Below are positions 34,661 to 42,913 of a stretch of 64,000 nucleotides of DNA, piece after piece. A program made the position numbers and the translations under genes. The stretch lies in contig NZ_JAGSPN010000009.1 of NCBI RefSeq assembly GCF_018139685.1, forward strand, positions 1 to 64,000. Reading direction: 5' to 3'. This stretch comes from Cognatundibacterium luofuense (GTDB lineage: Bacteria > Pseudomonadota > Gammaproteobacteria > Burkholderiales > Burkholderiaceae_D). The notes under the pieces were generated by a model. It saw only the letters and a program-made list of their open reading frames with translations. It had not been told where the DNA came from and searched no databases. Position 1 is the stretch's first letter; each line of letters opens with the position of its first letter.

Positions 34661-34861
34661 ATGTCGCACCCCTGGAATGACCCGCAGCAACGCCCCGATA
34701 CACCCTGTGTCGCGGTGTGCTCCACTTTGTTTGATGATATTTGCCGCGGTTGCGGCCGTACTGTCGGCGAGGTGGCGCAGTGGGTGTTTATGAATCAGGC
34801 TGAAAAAGATGCGGTATGGACCCGCATACTGGCCGAAGGTTATCCGCGTCGTCAGTCATAA
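34661..34861 (+). CDS. DUF1289-family small cysteine protein
   Basis: 66 residues. Four conserved cysteines (16, 20, 28 and 31) in PCVAVCSTLFDDICRGCGRT, followed by the conserved Glu and a Trp-x-x-Met/Leu helix, match DUF1289. The pattern suggests zinc or iron-sulfur binding, which has not been established here. An AAGGA site precedes the ATG. It is upstream of the molybdenum hydroxylase gene, but 70 bp separate them. Confidence 0.88.
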   Translation: MSHPWNDPQQRPDTPCVAVCSTLFDDICRGCGRTVGEVAQWVFMNQAEKDAVWTRILAEGYPRRQS

Positions 34862-34930
34862 AAAATGTTCCGGCATCAGATCCGCCGGACGTATAACAGC
34901 AGTGCAAAACAATAATAACGGAGACCACAG

Positions 34931-37195
34931 ATGAAACAAGGTTTTAGTCCGCGCCGCCGCCTGTTGCTTGGTTTGCTGGGAGCCGGTGGCGCACTCGCTT
35001 GTGGCTGGGCCGCATTACCACCTCGTCAGCGCTTACACGCTGCTTTTTCTGATCCTTCCGCGCAATCGGTTGCCCTGAATGGCTGGGTGCAGATTGCGCC
35101 CGACGGACAAATCATTGTGATGGTACACAGAACCGAAATGGGGCAGGGCATTCATACCGGTCTGGCGATGCTGGTCGCCGAGGAACTGGAAGTCAGCCTG
35201 TCGCAAGTGCGCGTACAACATGCACCACCGGACCCGATCTACGCCAATCTGACCGCAGTCGTGGATATGCTGCCGTTTCATCCGGACGACGACAGCCTGT
35301 CGCGTCGTCTTACAGACTGGCTGATGCTGAAAACAGCGCGTGAAATCGGTTTGCAACTGACCGGCGGATCATCCGGTATCCGCGATGCCTGGCAGGGTTT
35401 GCGTGAAGCAGGTGCGCTGGCGCGCAGTGTGCTGGTGCAGGCTGCATCAGAACGCTGGAAAGTCGCAGCGGATGTCTGTTCCGCCAGGGACGGGCGGGTC
35501 TGGTATCAGCAGCAATCATTTTCTTATGCAGAGCTGGCGCAGGACGCTGCAAAGCAGCAGGTCAGCACTGTGCAACTGAAACCAGCCAGCGCATTTCGTC
35601 TGATTGGTAAACCGCAACAAAGGCTGGATGCATTTGCCAAAAGTCATGCGCAAACCACATTTGGCATCGATGTGCGTTTGCCGGGCATGTTGTTCGCGGC
35701 GATTCGAATGCCGGAGCGGTTTGGTCAGCAACTGGCCAGTATGGATGCCGAGGCAATCCGTCAGCGTCCCGGCATCCGGGCAGTGGTGGATGTATCCGCA
35801 GATGTCGGGCACGGCGGTTATCCGGGTGTTGCGGTGGTTGCTGAAAGTTACTGGCAGGCACGGCAGGCTGCGGATGCATTGCCTGTTGTCTGGCGCGGTG
35901 GGGATGCGAATCTCAGTTCAGAAAAAATCCGTACGCAACTGGAGCAGGCGCTGACGCCGGCGGCTGCACATGTGTATCACTACCAGGGCGATGCACGCGG
36001 TGTGCTGGTGAATCCTGAGGGGCGGCGCATCCTGAAAGCCGAATACAGCGCGCCGTTTCTGGCACATGCAGCGATGGAGCCGGTGAGTTTTACCGCACAT
36101 CTGCATGGCGACAGGCTGGAGCTTTGGGGAGCGACGCAGGTGCCAACCGTGGTATATCAGCTGGCGCAGCATCTGACCGGTTTACCGGTGCAGAATATCG
36201 TGCTGCACGAGTTGCCGGCCGGTGGCGCATTCGGCCGCAGACTTGAGGCAGATATGGTGCGGCAGGTCATCGCAATTGCGAAGACAGTTAAAGGCCTGCC
36301 TGTGCAGTTAATCTGGAGTCGCAGCGATGATATGCAGCACGACATGTACCGACCTGCTGCGATAGCACGTTTTCATGCCGCGCTGAATGAAGATGGCACT
36401 ATCGCCGCATGGGAAAACCTGTCAGCATCCGCATCGATCGCACATCAGTTCACGCAACGCTTACTCGGCTTGCCCGGAATGGGACCGGATAAGTCCACTG
36501 CGGAAGGTGAGTATGATTTGTGTTACCAGATCAGGAATCAGCAAATTGCGCATGCCATCGTGCATTCGGACGTGCCTGTCGGTTACTGGCGCTCAGTCGG
36601 ACATTCACATAACGCATTCTTTAAAGAGTGTTTTATGGATGAGCTGGCACATACAGCGGGCGTTGATCCGGTCGTATTCCGGCTGCGCCATCTGAAAGCT
36701 GGTAGCCGTCATGAGGCAGTGCTGAAGCGTCTGGGCGATGGATTGGATAAGGCACCGGTATCTCAGGCATGGGGCATTGCATTGCATGCCTGCTTCGGTG
36801 CTGTTGTTGCGATGGCAGCGCTGGTTTCAGTTCAGGATGGACAGATCCGGGTGCATCGCATACGGGTTGTGGCAGATTGCGGACTGGTTGTTAATCCGAA
36901 TCTGGTAGAGCAGCAACTGGAGTCCGGTGTGATATTCGGACTGAGTGCCGCCTTATCCGGTGAAATCAGCATTCAGGGCGGACGGGTGCAGCAATCGAAT
37001 TTTCATGATTATCCTGTACTGAGAATGAATGAAATACCACGGATTGAAACGGTACTGATGCAGGGTGGAGATGTGCCGCAGGGTGTTGGTGAAATCTCCG
37101 TGCCACCGGTAGCGCCGGCAGTGGCAAACGCCGTTGCCGCGCTGACCGGGCGGCGTTTGCGTAAATTGCCACTGAGGCTCCACTCGGTTGACTGA
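34931..37195 (+). CDS. Tat-exported molybdenum hydroxylase large subunit (isoquinoline 1-oxidoreductase beta type)
   Basis: 754 residues of the xanthine dehydrogenase family. A twin-arginine signal (SPRRRLLLGLLGAGGALACG) is followed by the IorB-like duplicated molybdopterin-binding body, with GWVQIAPDGQIIVMVHRTEMGQGIHTGLAM, LPAGGAFGRRLEADMV, VPVGYWRSVGHSHNAFFKECF and the Glu-containing tail GVGEISVPPVAPAVANA. Such subunits normally pair with a small [2Fe-2S] subunit and sometimes a cytochrome c; none is encoded next to it. It probably oxidises aldehydes or N-heterocycles in the periplasm; the substrate is unknown. Confidence 0.85.
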   Translation: MKQGFSPRRRLLLGLLGAGGALACGWAALPPRQRLHAAFSDPSAQSVALNGWVQIAPDGQIIVMVHRTEMGQGIHTGLAMLVAEELEVSLSQVRVQHAPPDPIYANLTAVVDMLPFHPDDDSLSRRLTDWLMLKTAREIGLQLTGGSSGIRDAWQGLREAGALARSVLVQAASERWKVAADVCSARDGRVWYQQQSFSYAELAQDAAKQQVSTVQLKPASAFRLIGKPQQRLDAFAKSHAQTTFGIDVRLPGMLFAAIRMPERFGQQLASMDAEAIRQRPGIRAVVDVSADVGHGGYPGVAVVAESYWQARQAADALPVVWRGGDANLSSEKIRTQLEQALTPAAAHVYHYQGDARGVLVNPEGRRILKAEYSAPFLAHAAMEPVSFTAHLHGDRLELWGATQVPTVVYQLAQHLTGLPVQNIVLHELPAGGAFGRRLEADMVRQVIAIAKTVKGLPVQLIWSRSDDMQHDMYRPAAIARFHAALNEDGTIAAWENLSASASIAHQFTQRLLGLPGMGPDKSTAEGEYDLCYQIRNQQIAHAIVHSDVPVGYWRSVGHSHNAFFKECFMDELAHTAGVDPVVFRLRHLKAGSRHEAVLKRLGDGLDKAPVSQAWGIALHACFGAVVAMAALVSVQDGQIRVHRIRVVADCGLVVNPNLVEQQLESGVIFGLSAALSGEISIQGGRVQQSNFHDYPVLRMNEIPRIETVLMQGGDVPQGVGEISVPPVAPAVANAVAALTGRRLRKLPLRLHSVD

Positions 37196-37373
37196 TATTG
37201 CGCTGCGCTGCAGTTTTGTGGCAAATTCAGACACCCGTGGCAGAGCGATAAAATTTTTTCATGATTTACGGCGAATTTATGCACTGCACGGGAATTGTCG
37301 TTTTATACTTGCGGGCGCTTTGCTGTATGTGATTTGCATGTGGCAGGTTCTTTGAATTTTAGAGGTTGAAAAT

Positions 37374-37823
37374 ATGTTGAATTCTGGTTTAGCAGCAGTT
37401 CGTCAGCGTCGTCGTGCCGCAGGTTTTACCCTGATGGAAATTATGGTGGTGGTGGTGATTCTCGGTATTCTGGCCGCGCTGGTTGCGCCTAAGGTACTGG
37501 GGCGCGCAGATGATGCTAAAGTAACCGCCGCCAAACAGGATATTGCTGCCATTTCTCAGGCGCTGAAGCTTTATAAACTGGATAACCAGCGTTATCCGAC
37601 GACAGAACAAGGTTTGCAGGCACTGGTAACCCGGCCGACTTCGGGTCCTGCAGCAGCAGGCTGGAAAGGTTATATTGAAAAACTGCCGAAAGATCCTTGG
37701 GGTAATCCTTACCAGTATCTGAATCCGGGTCTGAAGGGCGAATTCGACGTGTTTTCCTACGGCGCTGATGGCCAGCCGGGCGGTGATGGCTATAACACCG
37801 ACATCGGCAACTGGGATTTGTAA
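37374..37823 (+). CDS. gspG: Type II secretion major pseudopilin GspG
   Basis: 149 residues. The prepilin site is AAG|FTLMEIMVVVVILGILAAL, with Glu at +5, followed by the pseudopilin body GADGQPGGDGYNTDIGNW, which holds the calcium-binding residues. It is the main subunit of the periplasmic pseudopilus. It begins the operon; the 178 bp upstream are AT-rich and presumably carry the promoter, though I could not identify it with confidence. Confidence 0.96.
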   Translation: MLNSGLAAVRQRRRAAGFTLMEIMVVVVILGILAALVAPKVLGRADDAKVTAAKQDIAAISQALKLYKLDNQRYPTTEQGLQALVTRPTSGPAAAGWKGYIEKLPKDPWGNPYQYLNPGLKGEFDVFSYGADGQPGGDGYNTDIGNWDL

Positions 37824-37851
37824 TCGCTAATCCGGCTGCGACGGTTCTCAA

Positions 37852-38319
37852 ATGATGCGCAATGCAAAGCAGCGCGGCTTCACGCTGCTTGAGCTGATGG
37901 TAGTCATGGTGATTGCCGGCATTATCCTTGGCATGATCAGTGTCACCGCTGTGCCAGGCAAAAAACAGCATCTCGAACGTGAGGCAAAACGAATTTCCTC
38001 CTTACTGGAGGTTGCGCGGGATGAGGCCATTCTGCGGAATTTGCCGGTCGCAATTGAGCTTGATCAGTTTGCTTATCGCTTTTTAATTCGTTCAGAGCAG
38101 CGTTGGATTCCTCTCAAAGATGATTTGCTGCGTGAGCGGCAATACGATATTTCTCCGCTCACTCTGACACTGGAGCCGGCACCGGTTCAGCCGGGTCAGT
38201 TCCGTATTGTGTTCGGGCGTGAGCCGGTTGATAAACCTTTCGTACTGACACTGCAGTCAGATGCAGAGAAAATCAGTATTCGTGCTGATGGCATAGGGCA
38301 TTTTTATGTCGATCAGTAA
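37852..38319 (+). CDS. gspH: Type II secretion minor pseudopilin GspH
   Basis: 155 residues starting MMRNAKQRG|FTLLELMVVMVIAGI, a class III prepilin signal, then a beta-rich body typical of GspH. It contributes to the pseudopilus. The gene overlaps gspI by 14 bp. The start may be the second ATG at 37855. Confidence 0.92.
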   Translation: MMRNAKQRGFTLLELMVVMVIAGIILGMISVTAVPGKKQHLEREAKRISSLLEVARDEAILRNLPVAIELDQFAYRFLIRSEQRWIPLKDDLLRERQYDISPLTLTLEPAPVQPGQFRIVFGREPVDKPFVLTLQSDAEKISIRADGIGHFYVDQ

Positions 38320-38698
38320 ACATATCTTCCCACGTTCACAAACCGGCTTCACTTTACTTGAAGTGCTGGTGGCTTTATTTATTGTCGGCACGGCGCTCGG
38401 TGCCAGTCTGCGTGCCGTCGGCAGCCTCACGCAAAACAGTACGGATCTGCGTACTTCTATGATGGCAACCTGGTCGGCAGAAAACCGTCTGGCCAGCATC
38501 CGCCTGGCACGTGAATGGCCGTCGCTTGGTGAGCGCGACTTTGAGTGTCCGCAGGCCGATTTGCAGTTAATGTGTCACGAACGTGTGATTCCAACACCGA
38601 ATCCTTCTTTCCGTCGGGTTGAAGTGTCAGTTTTTCTGGCAGACCGTCCTGACCGGCGCATTATTAAACTGAATCAGGTGGTGCCGAATGCGCTCTGA
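38306..38698 (+). CDS. gspI: Type II secretion minor pseudopilin GspI
   Basis: 130 residues with prepilin site SQTG|FTLLEVLVALFIVGTALG and the GspI motif MATWSAENRLASIRLA. It nucleates the pseudopilus tip complex with GspJ and GspK. It overlaps gspH by 14 bp and gspJ by 11 bp. Confidence 0.94.
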   Translation: MSISKHIFPRSQTGFTLLEVLVALFIVGTALGASLRAVGSLTQNSTDLRTSMMATWSAENRLASIRLAREWPSLGERDFECPQADLQLMCHERVIPTPNPSFRRVEVSVFLADRPDRRIIKLNQVVPNAL

Positions 38699-39362
38699 GT
38701 ACCGCCTGCGTCGTACTTCATCAGGTTTTACCCTGATTGAATTGCTGATTGCTATTTCGATTCTGGCGATGATTGCCGTATTAGGCTGGCGCGGGCTGGA
38801 TGGCATTATTCGGTCCCGGGAAGCTTTGAATCAGGAAATGGAAAAAAGCCGTGGTATCCAGCTGGCTTTTGCGCAAATTGAAAATGATTGCGCACATTTG
38901 ATGGATGCCAGCCTGATGCCCGGGCAAAGTGTGCTGAGTGCGGGCGGCAATAAGCTGATGCTGATCCGTTCTGTCAGTGACGATGCGCAGCCGACACGCT
39001 ATCAGGTTGTGGTGTACAGCGTCGTGGATGCCCAGTTGAGCCGTCGGGAATTGCCGCTGACACGTGAATTGAAACGCCTTCGTGCGGACTGGGAACTTGC
39101 GATGGGCGACGGCGACGGGGCGACACCTATCGTCTTGCAAAAGGATGTGCAGTCAATTCAGATGCGTACGTGGAAAACCGGTGAAACAGGCTGGCGTAAT
39201 GGTGGTGATGATATTCAGAATCCGTCCCAGCAGATTACCAATCCGGCGTTCCCTGTTGCGAATGGCCCTAAGTCAGCCAAACTGACAGGTCTGGAATTGA
39301 CTTTACAACTTGCCAGTCGTCCAGTGCCTATGGTGAAAGTGTTTTTGCTGGGGGCTGCATGA
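38688..39362 (+). CDS. gspJ: Type II secretion minor pseudopilin GspJ
   Basis: 224 residues with prepilin site TSSG|FTLIELLIAISILAMIAV and the GspJ motif WRGLDGIIRSREALNQE. It is part of the pseudopilus tip. It overlaps gspI at its start and gspK by four bases (ATGA) at its end. Confidence 0.94.
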   Translation: MRSEYRLRRTSSGFTLIELLIAISILAMIAVLGWRGLDGIIRSREALNQEMEKSRGIQLAFAQIENDCAHLMDASLMPGQSVLSAGGNKLMLIRSVSDDAQPTRYQVVVYSVVDAQLSRRELPLTRELKRLRADWELAMGDGDGATPIVLQKDVQSIQMRTWKTGETGWRNGGDDIQNPSQQITNPAFPVANGPKSAKLTGLELTLQLASRPVPMVKVFLLGAA

Positions 39363-40363
39363 CAAAAATACTGACACAGTTAAAGTATCAGCGCGGTGTC
39401 GCAGTGGTAACAGCATTGTTGCTGACCACGCTGGCAATTACGATTGTCGCCAGCTTGTTCTGGCAGCAGCAGGTTCAGGTGCGCTCCATTGAAAATCAGC
39501 GATTGCAGTTACAGAAAAAATGGATTTTCCGTGGTGCGATTGACTGGGCCAGACTGATTTTGCGGGAAGATGCGCGTCAGTCAGGGAAAGTGGATTATCT
39601 GGGGGAGCCGTGGGCTGTGAAGCTCGAAGATACGCGTCTCGATCAGTATGTTGAAAACGGAAAGCAGGACACTGAGGCCAGCGAAGCCAGCTTGTCAGGA
39701 CAGATTGTCGATGCCCAGGCAATGTACAACCTGAATAACCTGGCGACCGATGGTATTCCGGATGCCCGTGAAATTGCGGTCTATACGAAGTTGCTGACTA
39801 ATTTGCGATTACCCTCAGAACTCGCGAAACGAACAGCCAATATGATTGCGCAGACACAAATTGTGCCAGTCGTACCCAAAGGTGCGCCGGACAGTTCGGC
39901 CAGTCAGACTGCTAAGTCAGTGCAGCGCGATAAAAACGAGATTGAATTTGTCGGTTTCACGCAGGTTGATGATTTACTTTCAGTGCCGGGCTATACCCCT
40001 GAAATGGTCTACAAATTAAGGACATTTGTGACTGTTTTACCACGCAGAGGTGGTATTACCGCGGTCAATCTGAATACTGCACCGGCGGAAGTCTTGTCCG
40101 CACGCATTGAAGGTGTCAGCATGAGCGACGCAGCCGTTATCGTCGCCAGTCGTGAGCGCTCGTATTTCAATCAGCTTGCTGACTTTCAAAACCGTTTTCC
40201 GGATAAAGCAAAAGCAATCACTGAAAAAGATCTGCAGGTCTGGACCAGCTTTTTTATAGTGAACGGCAAAGTGAAAATGAGTCGTTCTGCATTGGATATC
40301 AGTGCATTGATCGAGCGGGCAGATGATGCATCGACAACGGTGATCTGGTTGCGGGAAAACTAA
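39359..40363 (+). CDS. gspK: Type II secretion minor pseudopilin GspK
   Basis: 334 residues. The signal reads YQRG|VAVVTALLLTTLAI; as is normal for GspK it lacks the Glu at +5. The large globular domain includes NLNNLA, DDLLSVPGYT and ITAVNLNTAPAEVLSA, which matches GspK. It caps the pseudopilus. Confidence 0.94.
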   Translation: MTKILTQLKYQRGVAVVTALLLTTLAITIVASLFWQQQVQVRSIENQRLQLQKKWIFRGAIDWARLILREDARQSGKVDYLGEPWAVKLEDTRLDQYVENGKQDTEASEASLSGQIVDAQAMYNLNNLATDGIPDAREIAVYTKLLTNLRLPSELAKRTANMIAQTQIVPVVPKGAPDSSASQTAKSVQRDKNEIEFVGFTQVDDLLSVPGYTPEMVYKLRTFVTVLPRRGGITAVNLNTAPAEVLSARIEGVSMSDAAVIVASRERSYFNQLADFQNRFPDKAKAITEKDLQVWTSFFIVNGKVKMSRSALDISALIERADDASTTVIWLREN

Positions 40364-40371
40364 AAACCTAT

Positions 40372-41631
40372 ATGGCGAACTTACTTTATATTTCTTTGCC
40401 TCCGCGCAGCGTGGCACTTAAAGATCCGGATTGGACTGGATCAATTCAAATGGGATTCGCGCTGATGTCCGGTAACGGGCAACTGATGCAGCAAGGTCAT
40501 CAAACGCTGGAGCAGATTCGCTTGCTTGCGCATGGCGCGAATGAAATTCGTGTACTGTTCGCGGCAAGTGATATATCCGTTTTTGAAATCGCTGTTCCAC
40601 CGATGAACGCAGTACGCTTTAAGGCTGCGCTTCCAAATCTGATGGAAGAATATTTGAGTCAGGATCCGGCCGAACTGGTCCTGGCTGCGGGGCCGGTGAA
40701 AGACGGTAAAGCGGTCGTGTCAGTGGCAGATCGTAACTGGGTTCAGCAGGTTGTGAGTTTGCTCCGTGCATGGGGTGTTCATAAACTGTCTGCATATGCG
40801 TCGCATCTTGCATCGCGTTCAGAGTCAGATGCAGCAATAGTATGGGTTGAGCAAGGACAGGACGTTACTGAGCTGGCAATCAATGGCGGTCCCGGCAGGA
40901 TATCTGCGAATTTACTGGACCATGCGGATACATCAGTTGTTCTGCAACTGGCGCAGATTATGTTACCTCCAGACAGCAGCTTGCCGGTAAAGCTGTTTGT
41001 GCCGGGAAATGAGCTGGAACGCTGGAAAGAAATTGCAGCAGTATCGCCCGAACTGAGCGCATGGGAAGTGCAGGCTTGCAGCTGGTCGCAGCGTGTGGCG
41101 GGTATTCATACCAGCGTGCCTGATCTTTTCAGAGATATTGATTTCGCAGCGCAGCCAGCATTTGACTGGAAACGCTGGAAATGGCCGCTTATCCTCGGTG
41201 GCGCAGCTTTGGTAGTGAATGTGTTTGCGCTGAATCTCGAGTGGCTGAGTCTGAAAAGGGAAGAGAAAGCATTAAAGACGGCGATCGTTGAAACTTTCCG
41301 TTCATCCTTTCCGAATGAACCAGTTCAGTTTCCTCTGGAGCAAATGCAAAGGAAGTTGTCAGCTGCACAGCAGCAGGCTGGTCAGTTCTCTGGCTCCGAT
41401 TTTGCTTCTGTGGCATTTCGTTTTGCTCAGTCCTGGGACAAAGTCATGGCGGGGCAAACAATGGCAATTGAAACGATGGAATATAAAGAGCACGCTTTAA
41501 TCATTAAGGTGAAAAGTGGTGTCACAGTGCCAGTAGATGCACTTGCTACCGCACTTGCGGAGCAGTCATTGACGGTGGAGAAGAAAAGCGAAGGCGTGTG
41601 GCAGGTGAGTGCCGGAGGTAAGAAAAAATGA
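40372..41631 (+). CDS. gspL: Type II secretion inner-membrane protein GspL
   Basis: 419 residues: a cytoplasmic actin-like domain (to about 260; EIAVPPMNAVRFKAALPNLMEE) that binds GspE, one membrane helix (about 268-287, WPLILGGAALVVNVFALNL) and a short periplasmic ferredoxin-like domain. It couples the ATPase to the membrane platform. It overlaps gspM by four bases. Confidence 0.93.
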   Translation: MANLLYISLPPRSVALKDPDWTGSIQMGFALMSGNGQLMQQGHQTLEQIRLLAHGANEIRVLFAASDISVFEIAVPPMNAVRFKAALPNLMEEYLSQDPAELVLAAGPVKDGKAVVSVADRNWVQQVVSLLRAWGVHKLSAYASHLASRSESDAAIVWVEQGQDVTELAINGGPGRISANLLDHADTSVVLQLAQIMLPPDSSLPVKLFVPGNELERWKEIAAVSPELSAWEVQACSWSQRVAGIHTSVPDLFRDIDFAAQPAFDWKRWKWPLILGGAALVVNVFALNLEWLSLKREEKALKTAIVETFRSSFPNEPVQFPLEQMQRKLSAAQQQAGQFSGSDFASVAFRFAQSWDKVMAGQTMAIETMEYKEHALIIKVKSGVTVPVDALATALAEQSLTVEKKSEGVWQVSAGGKKK

Positions 41632-42131
41632 TTTCAGTCTGGAGGGCGCAGTTTGAGCAGTACTGGTCTGAGCGTGAGCCACGCGAGCGCAAAACGCTGA
41701 CGATAGGTGCAGCCGTTGTCGTTGCCGCCTTATTTTATCTGACAGCGATCGACCCCGCATACACGGGACGGATTGCGTTGGAAAAAAGTATTCCGGTGCA
41801 GAGGCAACAGTTGGCAGAAATGAATGCTCTTAGTGTTCAGTATAACCAGCTCGCACCCCAGCTCAGCCAGGGTATAGAGCCGGTTACACGGGAAATGATA
41901 GAAAGTGCGTTAAGCACCCGCGGCATGAAAGCACAGACCTTGTCGGTGACAGATGATACTGTGAAGTTGCAGATTCAGTCGGCTGGTTACGGTAACCTGA
42001 TGGAATGGGTTGCTGAGATGCAGAAGTCGTTCCGTTTGGTTGTAGAGGATGCAAAGCTGACTGCACAAACGGAAGCGGGTCAGGTCAATGCCAGTTTTAC
42101 CATGCGTCAGATTCGCTCAGGAGCACGCTGA
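41628..42131 (+). CDS. gspM: Type II secretion inner-membrane protein GspM
   Basis: 167 residues: a short cytoplasmic N-terminus (EQYWSEREPRERKTLTIG), one membrane helix (about 27-42) and a periplasmic ferredoxin-like domain. It partners GspL. The start overlaps the gspL stop (ATGA) and its stop shares a base with the gspN start. Confidence 0.92.
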   Translation: MISVWRAQFEQYWSEREPRERKTLTIGAAVVVAALFYLTAIDPAYTGRIALEKSIPVQRQQLAEMNALSVQYNQLAPQLSQGIEPVTREMIESALSTRGMKAQTLSVTDDTVKLQIQSAGYGNLMEWVAEMQKSFRLVVEDAKLTAQTEAGQVNASFTMRQIRSGAR

Positions 42132-42913
42132 TGGCGTCATGGCAACGCAAGCTGATATGGATGTCAGCTGCACTTATCACCTTTTTTCTGACTATAGTTG
42201 TGTTTTTGCCTGCCGCATGGTTATCTGCGTTACTGGAAAAACAGACTGGTGGTCGTCTGAGTCTAGGGGATGTGCAGGGGTCGTTCTGGTCAGGCTCTGC
42301 TTTTGTTGGTGTCGCTGCAGATAATAACGGACCTGTGACGCCGGTGTTTCCCGGGCGTTTTAGCTGGAAAATATCCCCCTTGTTATTGCTGGGTCAGATT
42401 GAGGTTAATCTGAGTAATCCCGAAGCGCTTTCGAAGCCAGTCTTGATGACGGGTAATGTATCGACATTGTTTGTCAGTGAAGCAGTATTGTTATTGCCTA
42501 CCGAGAGATTGCAAGGATTTGGGGCGCCGTTGAATACGATTGGTCCTTCCGGAAAACTGGATATGCACTGGAAGAATCTCAGTTTTGTGCGTGAAGGCAC
42601 GCAGTTTAATGGTCAGGGACAACTGTTGTTCACCCTGAGCGACATGTCTTCACGATTGTCGCCGGTCAGACCTCTCGGTAGTTATGAGGTTCGGCTGGAT
42701 TTGCAAGGTACGAAGATGAATCTGCAACTGCAGACTCAACAGGGCCCGATGATGTTATCCGGAACTGGCGGTATTCAGGGAGGCAGGCTGCAATTTTCGG
42801 GTAAAGCCTGGGCACAGGATGGTGCAGAAGCGAAATTGGCAAATTTGCTGAATTTGCTTGGGCAGCGCCGTAAAGAAGGTGCAAAAGACGTAATCGCATT
42901 AGAATTCAAATGA
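42131..42913 (+). CDS. gspN: Type II secretion protein GspN
   Basis: 260 residues: an N-terminal membrane helix (LITFFLTIVVFLPAAWLSALL) followed by a periplasmic part matching GspN, with LSLGDVQGSFWSGSAFVG and PLLLLGQIEVNLSNP. GspN is present in only some T2SS and its role is unclear. It overlaps gspD by four bases. Confidence 0.9.
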   Translation: MASWQRKLIWMSAALITFFLTIVVFLPAAWLSALLEKQTGGRLSLGDVQGSFWSGSAFVGVAADNNGPVTPVFPGRFSWKISPLLLLGQIEVNLSNPEALSKPVLMTGNVSTLFVSEAVLLLPTERLQGFGAPLNTIGPSGKLDMHWKNLSFVREGTQFNGQGQLLFTLSDMSSRLSPVRPLGSYEVRLDLQGTKMNLQLQTQQGPMMLSGTGGIQGGRLQFSGKAWAQDGAEAKLANLLNLLGQRRKEGAKDVIALEFK

